DNA of 64,000 bases from Companilactobacillus furfuricola (GTDB lineage Bacteria; Bacillota; Bacilli; Lactobacillales; Lactobacillaceae): contig NZ_RHNT01000009.1 of NCBI RefSeq assembly GCF_003946325.1, forward strand, positions 1 through 64,000, read 5' to 3'. Below, piece after piece: positions 43,577 through 52,489 of this stretch; within the stretch, counting starts at the first letter, position 1; each line of letters opens with the position of its first letter. The notes under the pieces are model-generated. The model saw only the letters and a list, made by a program, of their open reading frames with translations. It did no database searches and was not told where the DNA came from. The position numbers and the translations under genes are program-made.

Positions 43577-44647
43577 CTATTTCACAGTGACGGCAGAGAC
43601 AAAATCAGGCATTTCTGTCAATTTAGTAGGGACGATCACTGGTTGTCCAATTTCTTTTAAGGCGACGAGATTCAAAGTCCCGTGGTCATTTTTTTTGTCA
43701 TTTTTTAGATGATCAAAAAATTCGGGTGTACCGATCAAATTTGATTCAGTTGGTAAGCCGACGGCAACGAGCCTTTTTTTGATAGCCTGAGTGATATCGC
43801 TATTAGTGACCTTTGTTTTTTCAAAGCATTGGCAGATCGAAACCATGCCGATGGCAACGGCTTCTCCGTGCATCAATTTCCCGTCAGCTAATAATTCGAT
43901 GGCGTGACCTAAAGTATGACCAAAATTTAAGATCCGGCGAAGATTACTCTCTTTTTCATCTTCCATGACGACATTAGCTTTGAAGTTGACTGATTTTTCG
44001 ATCAGTTCGCTAGCATTGGCTAAAATATCGTCGACGGAATCGATCTTCCCTGTTAGTTGGAAGAAGTCGCCACCTTCTAGGGCACTGCATTTAACGACTT
44101 CACCATAACCTTCGACTAAGTTTCTTTCCGAAAGGCTATTTAAAAAAATTGGGTCGATGATGACTAAGTCGGGCTGATAAAATGAACCGATAATATTTTT
44201 GACCTTGCCAAGATTAACGGCAGTTTTACCACCAACGGAAGAGTCGACCATTGCCGTCATCGATGTAGCGATCTGGATAAAGGCGACGCCTCGCATGTAA
44301 AGACTAGCGACAGTTCCTGAAAGATCACCGACAACTCCACCACCAAGGGCAATGACGCCGTCTCCACGGGTAAAACCATTGTCTGCCATAGTTTGGATGA
44401 TCTCGCCAACAAATTTTAAGCTTTTGGATTTTTCACCGACAGGAACTGTAGCAGTAATGACGTCGAAGTCAGCTTTTTTTAATTCACTGACAGTCGTGTG
44501 CAAGTATAAGTCGCCAACTTGTTCGTCTGTTACGACGATGACTTTTCTTTTGGACCAAACTTCTTGAACGGCTGCACCGATCTTGCGACCCAGTCCCATT
44601 TTGATTTTTACGTCGTACGTTTTATTAGGTAGAGTTACGGTTATCAT
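43577..44647 (-). CDS. aroB: 3-dehydroquinate synthase
   Basis: Converts DAHP to 3-dehydroquinate, NAD- and metal-dependent. 356 aa; ALGGGVVGDLSGTVASLYMRGV near 100-121, the metal-site NFGHTLGHAIE near 245 and HGEAVAIGM near 262. Start codon overlaps the aroF stop. Confidence 0.95.
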   Translation of the reverse strand: MITVTLPNKTYDVKIKMGLGRKIGAAVQEVWSKRKVIVVTDEQVGDLYLHTTVSELKKADFDVITATVPVGEKSKSLKFVGEIIQTMADNGFTRGDGVIALGGGVVGDLSGTVASLYMRGVAFIQIATSMTAMVDSSVGGKTAVNLGKVKNIIGSFYQPDLVIIDPIFLNSLSERNLVEGYGEVVKCSALEGGDFFQLTGKIDSVDDILANASELIEKSVNFKANVVMEDEKESNLRRILNFGHTLGHAIELLADGKLMHGEAVAIGMVSICQCFEKTKVTNSDITQAIKKRLVAVGLPTESNLIGTPEFFDHLKNDKKNDHGTLNLVALKEIGQPVIVPTKLTEMPDFVSAVTVK

Positions 44648-45639
44648 TATTGTTCTTCTTTCACTAAGTTATGAATATCAGTTGCGACTTTTGCTAAATG
44701 GTCGAATTGTGCAGGAGTTAAAGCTTGCTTGCCATCAACGAAAGCTTCTTTAGGGTGGTTGTGGATCTCGACCATTAATCCGTCAGCTCCGGCAGCTGCA
44801 GCAGCTAGTCCGATCGGTTCAACGAATTTAGTAACACCTGCGGCATGTGAAGGATCACCGATCACAGGGTAGTGAGTTAAATCTTTCAAAACAGGAATAG
44901 CTGAAACATCGAAAGTATTACGTGTGTACTTGTTGTCGAAAGTTCTGATACCACGTTCCATCAAGATGATTTGATGATTGCCTCCGGCAGCGATGTATTC
45001 TGAAGCATTTAACAAATCGTCGATGGTTGCGGACATTCCACGTTTTAAGACGACTGGTTTGTTAGTTTTACCAACAGCTTTGAGTAGGGCAAAGTTTTGC
45101 ATGTTACGTGTACCGATTTGGAACATGTCAGTGTATTTGTCGATCATTTCGAGATCTCTGGTATCCATGATCTCGGTGACCATGTCCATGCCTAGTTTGT
45201 CGGCAGCTTCACGATGCCATTTGAGTCCTTCTTCACCTAAACCTTGGAAACTGTATGGGTTTGTCCGTGGCTTGAATGAACCGCCACGTAAGAGTGTTGC
45301 TCCAGACTCTTGAACATCTTTACCCATCAACTGAATGTGTTCTTCCGATTCGATCGAATCAGGACCGGCAATGAGTGAGAAACTACCGTCACCGATAGTA
45401 CTATGTTCAGTTTTGATCACAGTATTCTCAGGATGGAACAAACGACTAGCTTGGATAGCTGCAGGATGATCAGTGATAACTTCTTTGACGTCCTTGATCT
45501 CGAAAGGTACGTCGCCTAAAGCTTTTTGATCGACGAAACCGATACGGTCGTTGTGTTGGAAAACGTGTTGCAATTTCTTTTCGTTAGCTTGTTCCATTAC
45601 TTTGTTAGCTGCTTCAGTATTAGTTAATTCGATAATCAT
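44647..45639 (-). CDS. aroF: DAHP synthase (AroA-beta/AroF type) with N-terminal regulatory domain
   Basis: First step of the shikimate pathway: PEP plus erythrose 4-phosphate to DAHP. 330 aa, type I-beta. Residues 1-70 form the ferredoxin-like regulatory domain found in Thermotoga/Lactobacillus-type enzymes; the barrel shows LIAGPDSIES near 89-98, LRGGSFKPRTNPYSFQG near 115-131, KRGMSAT near 200, and GDPSHAAG near 265. The N-terminal domain suggests feedback inhibition by Tyr or Phe. GAGGAAT ribosome site. Confidence 0.94.
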   Translation of the reverse strand: MIIELTNTEAANKVMEQANEKKLQHVFQHNDRIGFVDQKALGDVPFEIKDVKEVITDHPAAIQASRLFHPENTVIKTEHSTIGDGSFSLIAGPDSIESEEHIQLMGKDVQESGATLLRGGSFKPRTNPYSFQGLGEEGLKWHREAADKLGMDMVTEIMDTRDLEMIDKYTDMFQIGTRNMQNFALLKAVGKTNKPVVLKRGMSATIDDLLNASEYIAAGGNHQIILMERGIRTFDNKYTRNTFDVSAIPVLKDLTHYPVIGDPSHAAGVTKFVEPIGLAAAAAGADGLMVEIHNHPKEAFVDGKQALTPAQFDHLAKVATDIHNLVKEEQ

Positions 45640-45668
45640 ATTATTATTCCTCTTTTGTATTAGTTTTC

Positions 45669-46472
45669 TTATTGGTGAACTTTTTGTGACATTAGTTGTT
45701 CTGGAGCCTCTTGGCCGAACCAGAACTGGAAGCTGAGAACTCCTTGAGCGATCAGCATATTTAGACCATTTTCAGCGGTAAGACCAGCTTTTCTAGCATT
45801 ATTCATAAATTTAGTTGGCACGTCGCGGTAGATGATATCGACAACGTGAGCAGATCTCTTTGCCTGTAAGAAATCTGCTTCACTCAAGACACTTTCGTTG
45901 TCGCGCATACCAGCATTGGTGGCATTGATGATTAGATCAGCGTCTTTAAGATCTTTAGTTATTTCCGATTGTTTGATCAAGTCGAGGTTAAAAAGTTCTT
46001 TCATCTGTCTTTGATGAAGTGGGAAACGTTTGGACTGTCGATTGAAGACCTTTAGTTCCACACTGTCGGGCTTGCTGGCGATAATGGCTCTAGCAGCTCC
46101 GCCTGTACCAATGATGAGGACTTTTTTAGGATCATTTTTGATCGTGTGCCAAAAACCAGGTCCATCAGTTGAAGTACCGATCCATTTGTCAGCGACTTTT
46201 TTCACGGTATTAACAGACTGTAGTTTCTTAGCTAGAGGGTCGACTTCGTCTAGATAATTGATGATCGCCTGCTTGTAAGGCATGGTGACATTGAAACCTT
46301 GAATGTTTTTTAATTTTAACTTTTGGATCTCGTCATTCATTTTAGTTGGTGCAAATTCAAAAGCTTGATATTTGGCATTGAGCTGTAATTTTTCCATCGC
46401 CGCGTTTTGCATGATAGGCGATTTCGAATGCATGGCTGGGTAGCCGATTAAACCGTATAAAGCTTTAGGCAT
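45669..46472 (-). CDS. aroE: Shikimate dehydrogenase
   Basis: NADPH reduction of dehydroshikimate. 267 aa; substrate motif YPAMHSKSPIMQNAAM near 10-25 (Ser residues), catalytic Lys in FNVTMPYKQAII near 60-71, and IGTGGAARAI nucleotide loop near 120-129. ATG at 46472 is 2 bases after the tkt stop with GGTGGGAT before it; the longer frame reading through tkt is rejected. Confidence 0.94.
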   Translation of the reverse strand: MPKALYGLIGYPAMHSKSPIMQNAAMEKLQLNAKYQAFEFAPTKMNDEIQKLKLKNIQGFNVTMPYKQAIINYLDEVDPLAKKLQSVNTVKKVADKWIGTSTDGPGFWHTIKNDPKKVLIIGTGGAARAIIASKPDSVELKVFNRQSKRFPLHQRQMKELFNLDLIKQSEITKDLKDADLIINATNAGMRDNESVLSEADFLQAKRSAHVVDIIYRDVPTKFMNNARKAGLTAENGLNMLIAQGVLSFQFWFGQEAPEQLMSQKVHQ

Positions 46473-46473
46473 G

Positions 46474-48444
46474 TTATCCCACCTTTTCCATTTTGAATAG
46501 AAGGTTTTTGACTGAAGCAACGACGTTATCAATAGTGAAGTCAAAGTCACTGATGACTTCGTCAGGGGTTGCTGACTCGCCGAAGGTTTCTGTACCGATG
46601 ATCTTGCCGTCGAGGCCAACAACGTTAGCCCAACCGAGGGGACTGGCCATTTCAATGGCGATCCGGTGACGTTGATTGTTAGGTAGGACACTTTCGCGGT
46701 ATAGGATGTCTTGTTGCAAGAATTTAGCTTGATCTGGCATGGAAACTACCCGAGTAAAGATGTTTTCTTTTTCGAGTTGTGCTTGAGCTTTTTTGGCTAA
46801 TTCTAGTTCGGTACCTGTTGCTAATAAGATAGCTGACAACTTGCCTTTTTCAAAGTTGGCAACGTAACCACCACGTTTTTCGAGTAGATCGGCTGAGTTG
46901 TCAGCTGGCAATTCTTGGATGTCTTGTCGGCTCAAGAACATGACTGTGGGACGGTTAGTTGATTCGATAGCCATTTTCCATGCGGAAACGATCTCGTTAG
47001 GACTTCCGGGACGAACGACGTTTAAATTAGGAATACTTTGTAATCCAGCTAATTGTTCGATCGGTTGATGAGTCGGGCCATCTTGACCGACAGCAATTGA
47101 GTCGTGAGTGAAGACGTAAATGACTGGTAACTTTTGCAAAGCACTCAATCTAATGCCGGCTTTTAAGTAGTCGGAGAAGACGGCGAAAGTTGAACCGAAG
47201 ACTTTGAGACCACCGTGTAAGGCGATACCATTCATGATCGTACTCATGCCAAATTCGTGAACGCCGAAGGGGATGTTTTTGCCTGTTGGATTATCAGCTG
47301 AGAAAGTACCGCCGTTTTCTATCTCGGTTTTAGTCGATGAAGCTAGATCAGCAGCACCACCGATAAAGTTTGGAACTTGTTTAGCGATGTCATTCATTGC
47401 TGTGTGCCCAACTTTTCGACCGGCATTTTTCTCGCCAGGTTTGAAACTAGTTAATTTGGAAGCATCAATGGAAACTGGAACTTCGAAATCGTGAAGAAGT
47501 TCAGCTTTTTGAGGTGAAGCTTGCAGAGCTTGTTCCCAAGTGGCATGAACTTTTTGACCACGGTCGCGAACTTTTTCATGGAAAGATCTTTCGATGTCAG
47601 CTGGGACGGTGAAAGGAGCTTCGTGCCAGTTGAGGTTGTTTCTCAATACTCCTAGGGAATTGTCATCGAGTGGGGCACCGTGAACTTTGTTAGTACCTTG
47701 ATCAGGAGCGCCTTCGCCGATGATAGTTCTGATCTCGATAAAAGCAGGTTTGTTAGAAGCTTTGGCTTGTTCGATCGCCTTATCGATGGCTTCAACGTCG
47801 TCGCCATTTTCCACTAGGAAAGTATCAAAACCATAAGCTTTGAAGCGATCTCTTTGATTAGTTTTGAAGGAGCGACTAGTTGGTCCGTCTAAGGAAACGT
47901 CATTTGAATCGTATAAGATGATCAACTTGTCTAAATTGTTGATGCCAGCAAATTCAGCGGCTTCGTGTGAAATTCCTTCCATTAAGTCGCCATCACCGAC
48001 AATGGCAAAAGTATTGTGATCCATTAATTTACCAAACTTAGCTTCCAGACGTTTTTGAGCAACGGCCATGCCGACTGCCATGCCCACACCTTGTCCAAGT
48101 GGGCCAGTCGTAGCGTCAACACCTGGCGTGGCACCGAATTCTGGATGACCGGGTGTTTTGGAACCACGTTGTCTGAATCTCTTTAAGTCGTCGATCGAGA
48201 CATCAAACCCTGATAGATGAAGATGACTGTACAAAAGAGCTGAGCCATGTCCTGCTGATAATACTAAGCGGTCACGATTGATCCAAGTGGGATCTGCTGG
48301 ATCAATTCGAAGATGTCTGGTTGCTAAAGTGTAAAGCATCGGTGCCACGCTGAGTACGATTCCGGGATGACCCGAATTTGCATTGGAAATTGCTTCGACT
48401 GCTAATATTTTAAGTGCATGTATATTTCTCATATCTTCATCCAT
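46474..48444 (-). CDS. tkt: Transketolase
   Basis: TPP-dependent enzyme of the pentose phosphate pathway, 656 aa. SGHPG near 24, HGSALLYSHLHLSG near 66, GPLGQG near 114, the TPP/Mg motif GDGDLMEGISHEAA near 154-167, and GQDGPTHQPIEQL near 465. Its place inside the aro operon makes sense: it can produce erythrose 4-phosphate, the co-substrate of AroF. GGAGAT site before ATG. The products EPSP and chorismate genes flank it, so it is likely a dedicated copy. Confidence 0.94.
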   Translation of the reverse strand: MDEDMRNIHALKILAVEAISNANSGHPGIVLSVAPMLYTLATRHLRIDPADPTWINRDRLVLSAGHGSALLYSHLHLSGFDVSIDDLKRFRQRGSKTPGHPEFGATPGVDATTGPLGQGVGMAVGMAVAQKRLEAKFGKLMDHNTFAIVGDGDLMEGISHEAAEFAGINNLDKLIILYDSNDVSLDGPTSRSFKTNQRDRFKAYGFDTFLVENGDDVEAIDKAIEQAKASNKPAFIEIRTIIGEGAPDQGTNKVHGAPLDDNSLGVLRNNLNWHEAPFTVPADIERSFHEKVRDRGQKVHATWEQALQASPQKAELLHDFEVPVSIDASKLTSFKPGEKNAGRKVGHTAMNDIAKQVPNFIGGAADLASSTKTEIENGGTFSADNPTGKNIPFGVHEFGMSTIMNGIALHGGLKVFGSTFAVFSDYLKAGIRLSALQKLPVIYVFTHDSIAVGQDGPTHQPIEQLAGLQSIPNLNVVRPGSPNEIVSAWKMAIESTNRPTVMFLSRQDIQELPADNSADLLEKRGGYVANFEKGKLSAILLATGTELELAKKAQAQLEKENIFTRVVSMPDQAKFLQQDILYRESVLPNNQRHRIAIEMASPLGWANVVGLDGKIIGTETFGESATPDEVISDFDFTIDNVVASVKNLLFKMEKVG

Positions 48445-48458
48445 AATAATTATCTCCT

Positions 48459-49637
48459 TTAGAATTGTTTGATTTCTTCGCGGTATGCTTTCAATTGTTC
48501 TTTTAATCGTTCTATGTTGTCGCTGTCGAACTTGTCGAGAACGGCTTTGGCTAATTCGATCGCTACCATGCTTTCAGCTATGACAGCAGCTGCGGTAACG
48601 GCGGTAGTGTCAGAACGCTCAATACTTGCTTTGTGTTCCTGGTGAGTATCGATGTCGACTGAGTGCATTGGGCGATACAAGGTAGGTATCGGTTTGACGA
48701 CACCACGCACGGCTATCATTTCACCAGTTGTCATGCCACCTTCAAATCCGCCTAAGTTGTCAGATCCACGATAAAAGCCTTTGTCTTTTGACCAAAAGAT
48801 CTCATCCATTACTTGACTGCCGAACTTCTCGGCGTTGTCAAAACCTCCTCCGAAGTCAACGCCTTTAAAAGCATTGATCCCGACGATTGCTCGAGCGATC
48901 TTGGCATCGAGCTTAGTATCAGCTGAGACGTAAGAGCCAAGTCCGGCGGGAACTCCTGTGGTAAATACTTGAACGGTCCCGCCAACGGTATTGCCTTCTT
49001 TTTTAGCTTGGTCGATGACGTCCTGCATCTTTTTGTCGGTGACTTCGTCTAAAGTTCTCGTTGGAAAACTTTCGCTAACCTGTCTTAGATCATCTAAAGT
49101 ATTAAAACTTTCTAATTTTGATAAGTCGGTTTTTGCTGGTCCAATGTTTAAGACGAATCCGTGAACGTCGATGCCTAATTCACTTAATAGTTGTTTTGAT
49201 ACGGCACCCACGGCCACGCGCATCACGGTTTCTCTAGCTGATGATCTTTCGAGAACGTTTCTGAGATCTTTGAAGTGGCGATATTTCATGCCACCAATTA
49301 GGTCGGCATGTCCAGGTCTTGGTCGCATGACCTTTCGAACAGAATTTTCAGGAGTTTCCACATCATTAGGCGCCATGATGCTAGCCCAGTGATTGTGGTC
49401 GTCGTTGTGAACATTTAAAGTTAGTGGTGAACCTAAGGTGATTTGATGTCTGACACCGGATAAGAACTTAACAGTGTCAGTCTCAATGACTTGTCTTTGA
49501 CCACGACCGTAGCCGTGTTGGCGGCGTGCCAGTTGTTTATTGACATCTTCTTCGGAAATGTGAAGTCCTGAAGGGATGCCTTCAATAATGGCGATTTCTT
49601 CTGGTCCGTGGCTTTCTCCTGCTGTCATATATTTCAT
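48459..49637 (-). CDS. aroC: Chorismate synthase
   Basis: Final common step: EPSP to chorismate, FMNH2-dependent. 392 aa; GESHGPEEIAIIEGIPSG near 6-23, RRQHGYGRGQRQ near 40-51, RPRPGHADLIGGMKY near 108 and SSARETVMRVAVGAV near 132. ATG at 49637 follows GGGAGG; the in-frame extension to 49709 runs through the attenuator terminator and is rejected. First structural gene of the aro operon behind the leader. Confidence 0.95.
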   Translation of the reverse strand: MKYMTAGESHGPEEIAIIEGIPSGLHISEEDVNKQLARRQHGYGRGQRQVIETDTVKFLSGVRHQITLGSPLTLNVHNDDHNHWASIMAPNDVETPENSVRKVMRPRPGHADLIGGMKYRHFKDLRNVLERSSARETVMRVAVGAVSKQLLSELGIDVHGFVLNIGPAKTDLSKLESFNTLDDLRQVSESFPTRTLDEVTDKKMQDVIDQAKKEGNTVGGTVQVFTTGVPAGLGSYVSADTKLDAKIARAIVGINAFKGVDFGGGFDNAEKFGSQVMDEIFWSKDKGFYRGSDNLGGFEGGMTTGEMIAVRGVVKPIPTLYRPMHSVDIDTHQEHKASIERSDTTAVTAAAVIAESMVAIELAKAVLDKFDSDNIERLKEQLKAYREEIKQF

Positions 49638-49689
49638 GTAATAAATCCTCCCAATGCTGTTTGTTGCTGCCATTTCAGTTAATTTGGTA

Positions 49690-49886
49690 TAAAAAAAGCG
49701 GTCGATCAAGTGAATTGAAACACTTGGTCGACCGCTAAATAAACAGTCCTGAAATTATTGTCCTACTCAACCAAGTGTAATTGTTAGATATAATCACTCG
49801 ATCAAGTAAACACGTTAAAAATCTACTTTATCGAATGTGCCGTGACCGACACACCCGAAGGTCGCGATCACTCATTGATAAAGTAG
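49690..49886 (-). promoter_or_regulatory. Six-segment relay attenuator of the aro operon
   Basis: Minus-strand segments in order: A CTACTTTATC (49886-49877, inside the leader peptide's Tyr-Phe codons); B CATTCGATAAAGTAG (49837-49823); 1 ACTTGATCGAGTG (49807-49795); 2 CACTTGGTTGAGT (49777-49765); 3 and 4 the terminator arms (49736-49721, 49712-49697) with an eight-T run. A:B, 1:2 and 3:4 can pair (terminated form). So can B:1 (12 of 13 positions) and 2:3 (antiterminated form). A hairpin-rich loop lies between A and B. A ribosome stalled on the aromatic codons would mask A and favour the second set. Confidence 0.82.
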
Positions 49887-49942
49887 TAATACCATGAAGA
49901 TGAGATATTATTTAACGTATTATTGCTGTTAGACAATTTCAT
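49868..49942 (-). CDS. aro operon leader peptide (24 aa, Trp-Tyr-Tyr-Tyr-Phe)
   Basis: ATG at 49942 with AGGA seven bases upstream; 24 codons to TGA at 49870-49868. The product starts MKLSNSNN and contains WYYYF at residues 17-21 (codons TGG TAT TAC TAC TTT), three codons before its end. Translation serves as a sensor for charged Trp, Tyr and Phe tRNAs. The aromatic codons coincide with attenuator segment A. Confidence 0.82.
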   Translation of the reverse strand: MKLSNSNNTLNNISSSWYYYFINE

Positions 49943-49989
49943 TTTTTAATCCTGCTTTCATTAATTTAATCAACTTCTAATTTTTATCT

Positions 49990-50018
49990 ACAATAGCACA
50001 GGATTTTTGAGGTTGCAA
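49990..50018 (-). promoter_or_regulatory. Promoter of the aro operon
   Basis: On the minus strand TTGCAA (50018-50013) and TATTGT (49995-49990) with 17 bases between. It predicts a start near 49983 and a leader of about 345 bases. Confidence 0.7.
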
Positions 50019-50161
50019 CTGTTAACGAACAATTTTCATGAAAATCTCGAGTGAAACGACAAGTATAAAAATAGTTTAGCCCTTTAATTATAAGGGATTT
50101 TCCCACATTGGCGACCCGTTAGATATTCATAAAAAAAATAAATTGATTTATTTTATCAAAC

Positions 50162-50203
50162 TTGATTCGTATCAATTTTTTAATAGCCGTTACCCCCTAC
50201 AAT
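50162..50203 (+). promoter_or_regulatory. FNR/FLP box and promoter of the P-type ATPase
   Basis: Perfect TTGAT-N4-ATCAA: TTGATTCGTATCAA at 50162-50175. -10 TACAAT at 50198-50203, 29.5 bp from the box centre. Downstream, TTGATGAG/CTCATCAA (50216-50223 and 50240-50247) can form a leader hairpin. Bases 50019-50161 hold nothing else I can name beyond a small CCCTT/AAGGG hairpin near 50084. Confidence 0.72.
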
Positions 50204-50273
50204 ATGATTTGTAAGTTGATGAGGCGAACAAAGAAAACACTCATCAAAAAATAATAGGGGGTATCAATGCCTT

Positions 50274-52124
50274 ATGATGAAATTAAATATGTGGATTCAG
50301 AAGCATCAAAATAAGATCACTGGTTTATTAGCAGTATTGATCGTTGCCAGTTTGTTCTTTTCTTATGTAGTAAAAGCGGAATTATTAGCAACTATCTTGA
50401 TGATAATCGCCAGTATCATTGGTGCCATTCCAGTTGCCTTGCATGCCTGGGGTGCGTTAGTTAATAAAGTTATCAGTATTGAACTATTAGTTACCATCGC
50501 TGTCATCGGTGCGTTTGTTATCGGTGAATTTGAAGAATCAGCTATCGTTACATTCTTGTTCTTATTTGGTAGCTATTTGGAACAAAGAACTTTGCAAAAA
50601 ACACGTTCTTCAGTTAAAAAGTTAACGCAATTAGCGCCAACGCAAGCAGAATTAGTCGATGACGACGGTAATGTTACGACCGTTGATGTCGATGACCTTG
50701 ATGAAGGCGATCACGTAATGGTAAAACCTGGTGGCCAGATCCCAGTCGACGGGAAAATCGTTGATGGAACAGGCTACTTTAACGAAGCTTCCATTACTGG
50801 TGAATCTGCTCCAGTGCAAAAAGAAGACGGAGATTCCGTTTATGCGGGATCTTTGATCGACAATGGTACAGTTACTATCGAAACTTCATCAGTTGGTGAA
50901 GATACTACCTTCGGTAAGATCATTGAATTAGTTGAAGAGGCTCAAGATAGCCAATCTCCAGCAGCTAGATTTATTGATAAGTTCGCAACATATTACACAC
51001 CTGCAGTTTTAGTTATTGCTGCTTTAGTCTGGATCTTTACCCAAAACTTTGAATTAGCCATCACGGTCCTAGTCCTAGGTTGCCCGGGTGCTTTAGTTAT
51101 CGGTGCTCCGGTTTCAAACGTTGCTGGAATCGGTAATGGTGCCAAAAACGGTATTTTGATGAAAGGTGGAAATGCTGTTAACAGTTTTTCACGCATCGAT
51201 ACATTAGTATTAGATAAAACTGGTACATTGACTACCGGTAAAATGACTGTTTCAAAAATGGATACTTTTGGAACTGACGCTACAGCTGACATGGCAACTT
51301 TAGCAGCTGTTGAAAAAGGTTCTGACCACCCATTAGGTCACGCTATCGTTAAATATGTTGATGCTGAGGGCATCAAAGATTATCCCGAAATTCCTGAATT
51401 TGACACGGTTAAGGGCCAAGGAATGATCGGTCACGACACCGAAAAAGAAATTTTAGTAGGTAATGAAAAATTAATGCAAGCTAACGGTGTTGAGATCACT
51501 AAAGAAAATAGAAAATCGATCAACGATCGGTTAGACAATGGTGATTCAATCGTTATCATGGCTATTAACAAAGAAATCAGAGTGATCACTGGTATTAATG
51601 ATGAATTACGTCCAGATGCTTTCGATGGCCTTACAGCACTTAAAAAAGCCGGGATTCAACGTGTCGTAATGCTCACTGGTGATAACAGATTGGCTGCTCA
51701 ACGAGTTGCTGAGAAATTGCCGATCGATGAGATCCACGCTGAATTATTACCAGAACAAAAATTAGATTTCGTTAAAGACTTTCAAGCAAAAGGCCACAAG
51801 GTTGCTTTCGTGGGTGATGGTATCAACGATTCGCCTTCACTAGCAACGGCTGATATCGGTATTGGTATGGGAACAGGTACGGATGTTGCCATTGATACTG
51901 CAGATATTGTTTTAGTTAAATCAAGTTTTAATTCCTTAGCTCACGCATATATTTTGGCTAAGAAGACAGTTGCTAACACTAAGGAAAATATTTTTATCGC
52001 TGTCGCAACTGTTGCATTATTACTATTAGGTTTATTAGTAGGAATTATCCAAATGGCTTCCGGAATGTTCGTTCACGAAGCAAGTATCTTAGTCGTTATC
52101 TTTAATGCGATGAGATTACTGTGA
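50274..52124 (+). CDS. P1B-type metal-transporting ATPase without metal-binding domain
   Basis: 616-aa P-type ATPase: TGES near 177, transmembrane metal motif GCPGALVIGAP near 268, phosphorylation site DKTGT near 313, and GDGINDSP near 520. The metal motif is CPG instead of the CPC of Cu or Cd/Zn exporters, so the ion is uncertain. There is no N-terminal HMA domain; a free HMA protein is encoded downstream instead. The ATG at 50274 lies 12 bases after GGGGG; an out-of-frame ATG at 50267 is better spaced but gives only 15 codons. Promoter bears an FLP box, shared with the chaperone-Dps unit. Confidence 0.88.
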   Translation: MMKLNMWIQKHQNKITGLLAVLIVASLFFSYVVKAELLATILMIIASIIGAIPVALHAWGALVNKVISIELLVTIAVIGAFVIGEFEESAIVTFLFLFGSYLEQRTLQKTRSSVKKLTQLAPTQAELVDDDGNVTTVDVDDLDEGDHVMVKPGGQIPVDGKIVDGTGYFNEASITGESAPVQKEDGDSVYAGSLIDNGTVTIETSSVGEDTTFGKIIELVEEAQDSQSPAARFIDKFATYYTPAVLVIAALVWIFTQNFELAITVLVLGCPGALVIGAPVSNVAGIGNGAKNGILMKGGNAVNSFSRIDTLVLDKTGTLTTGKMTVSKMDTFGTDATADMATLAAVEKGSDHPLGHAIVKYVDAEGIKDYPEIPEFDTVKGQGMIGHDTEKEILVGNEKLMQANGVEITKENRKSINDRLDNGDSIVIMAINKEIRVITGINDELRPDAFDGLTALKKAGIQRVVMLTGDNRLAAQRVAEKLPIDEIHAELLPEQKLDFVKDFQAKGHKVAFVGDGINDSPSLATADIGIGMGTGTDVAIDTADIVLVKSSFNSLAHAYILAKKTVANTKENIFIAVATVALLLLGLLVGIIQMASGMFVHEASILVVIFNAMRLL

Positions 52125-52150
52125 TAATTTTTTAAAAGAATTTGTATTTC

Positions 52151-52192
52151 TTGATATTGGTCAAGTTAATCTTGATCAATAGGTACTATGAT
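52151..52192 (+). promoter_or_regulatory. FNR/FLP box and promoter of the chaperone-dps unit
   Basis: TTGATATTGGTCAA at 52151-52164, -10 TATGAT at 52187-52192, again 29.5 bp from box centre to the -10. A second half-site-like TTGATCAA lies at 52172-52179. Confidence 0.68.
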
Positions 52193-52258
52193 AAGGATTG
52201 TAAGGTTGAGGAACAGAGATGTTTTTTCAACAAAGAAGTAATTAGGAGGTTTTATATC

Positions 52259-52489
52259 ATGGCAAAAGCAATTTTACAATTAGGCGATTTGACTTGCCCT
52301 TCATGTATGACAAAGATCCAAAAGGCAGTCGCAAATCAAAAAGGCGTATCTGACGTGAAGGTTATGTTTAACGCTGGTAAAGTTAGAGCTGATTTTGATC
52401 AAGAACAAACTAGCGGTGAAGATCTTTCAAATGTAATTACTGAATTAGGTTATGAAGTTAAGAAATTAAAAGTTAAGGAGACTGCATAA
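52259..52489 (+). CDS. Heavy-metal-associated (HMA) domain protein
   Basis: 76 aa, a single ferredoxin-like HMA domain with metal-binding CPSC at about 14-17 (LTCPSCMTKIQKAV). Probably a cytosolic metallochaperone delivering a soft metal to the upstream ATPase, comparable with CopZ. ATG at 52259 follows AGGAGG; the frame upstream is non-coding and includes the promoter. Overlaps dps by one base. Confidence 0.87.
   Translation: MAKAILQLGDLTCPSCMTKIQKAVANQKGVSDVKVMFNAGKVRADFDQEQTSGEDLSNVITELGYEVKKLKVKETA

Noticed and set aside
49640-49990. T-box upstream of aroC
   Set aside because: No GGTGG-ACC box and no AGTA/GAA specifier loop; the leader peptide model explains the structure better.
50267-50314. 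15-codon ORF overlapping the ATPase start
   Set aside because: Well spaced to GGGGG but too short and out of frame; kept only as a possible start-site ambiguity.
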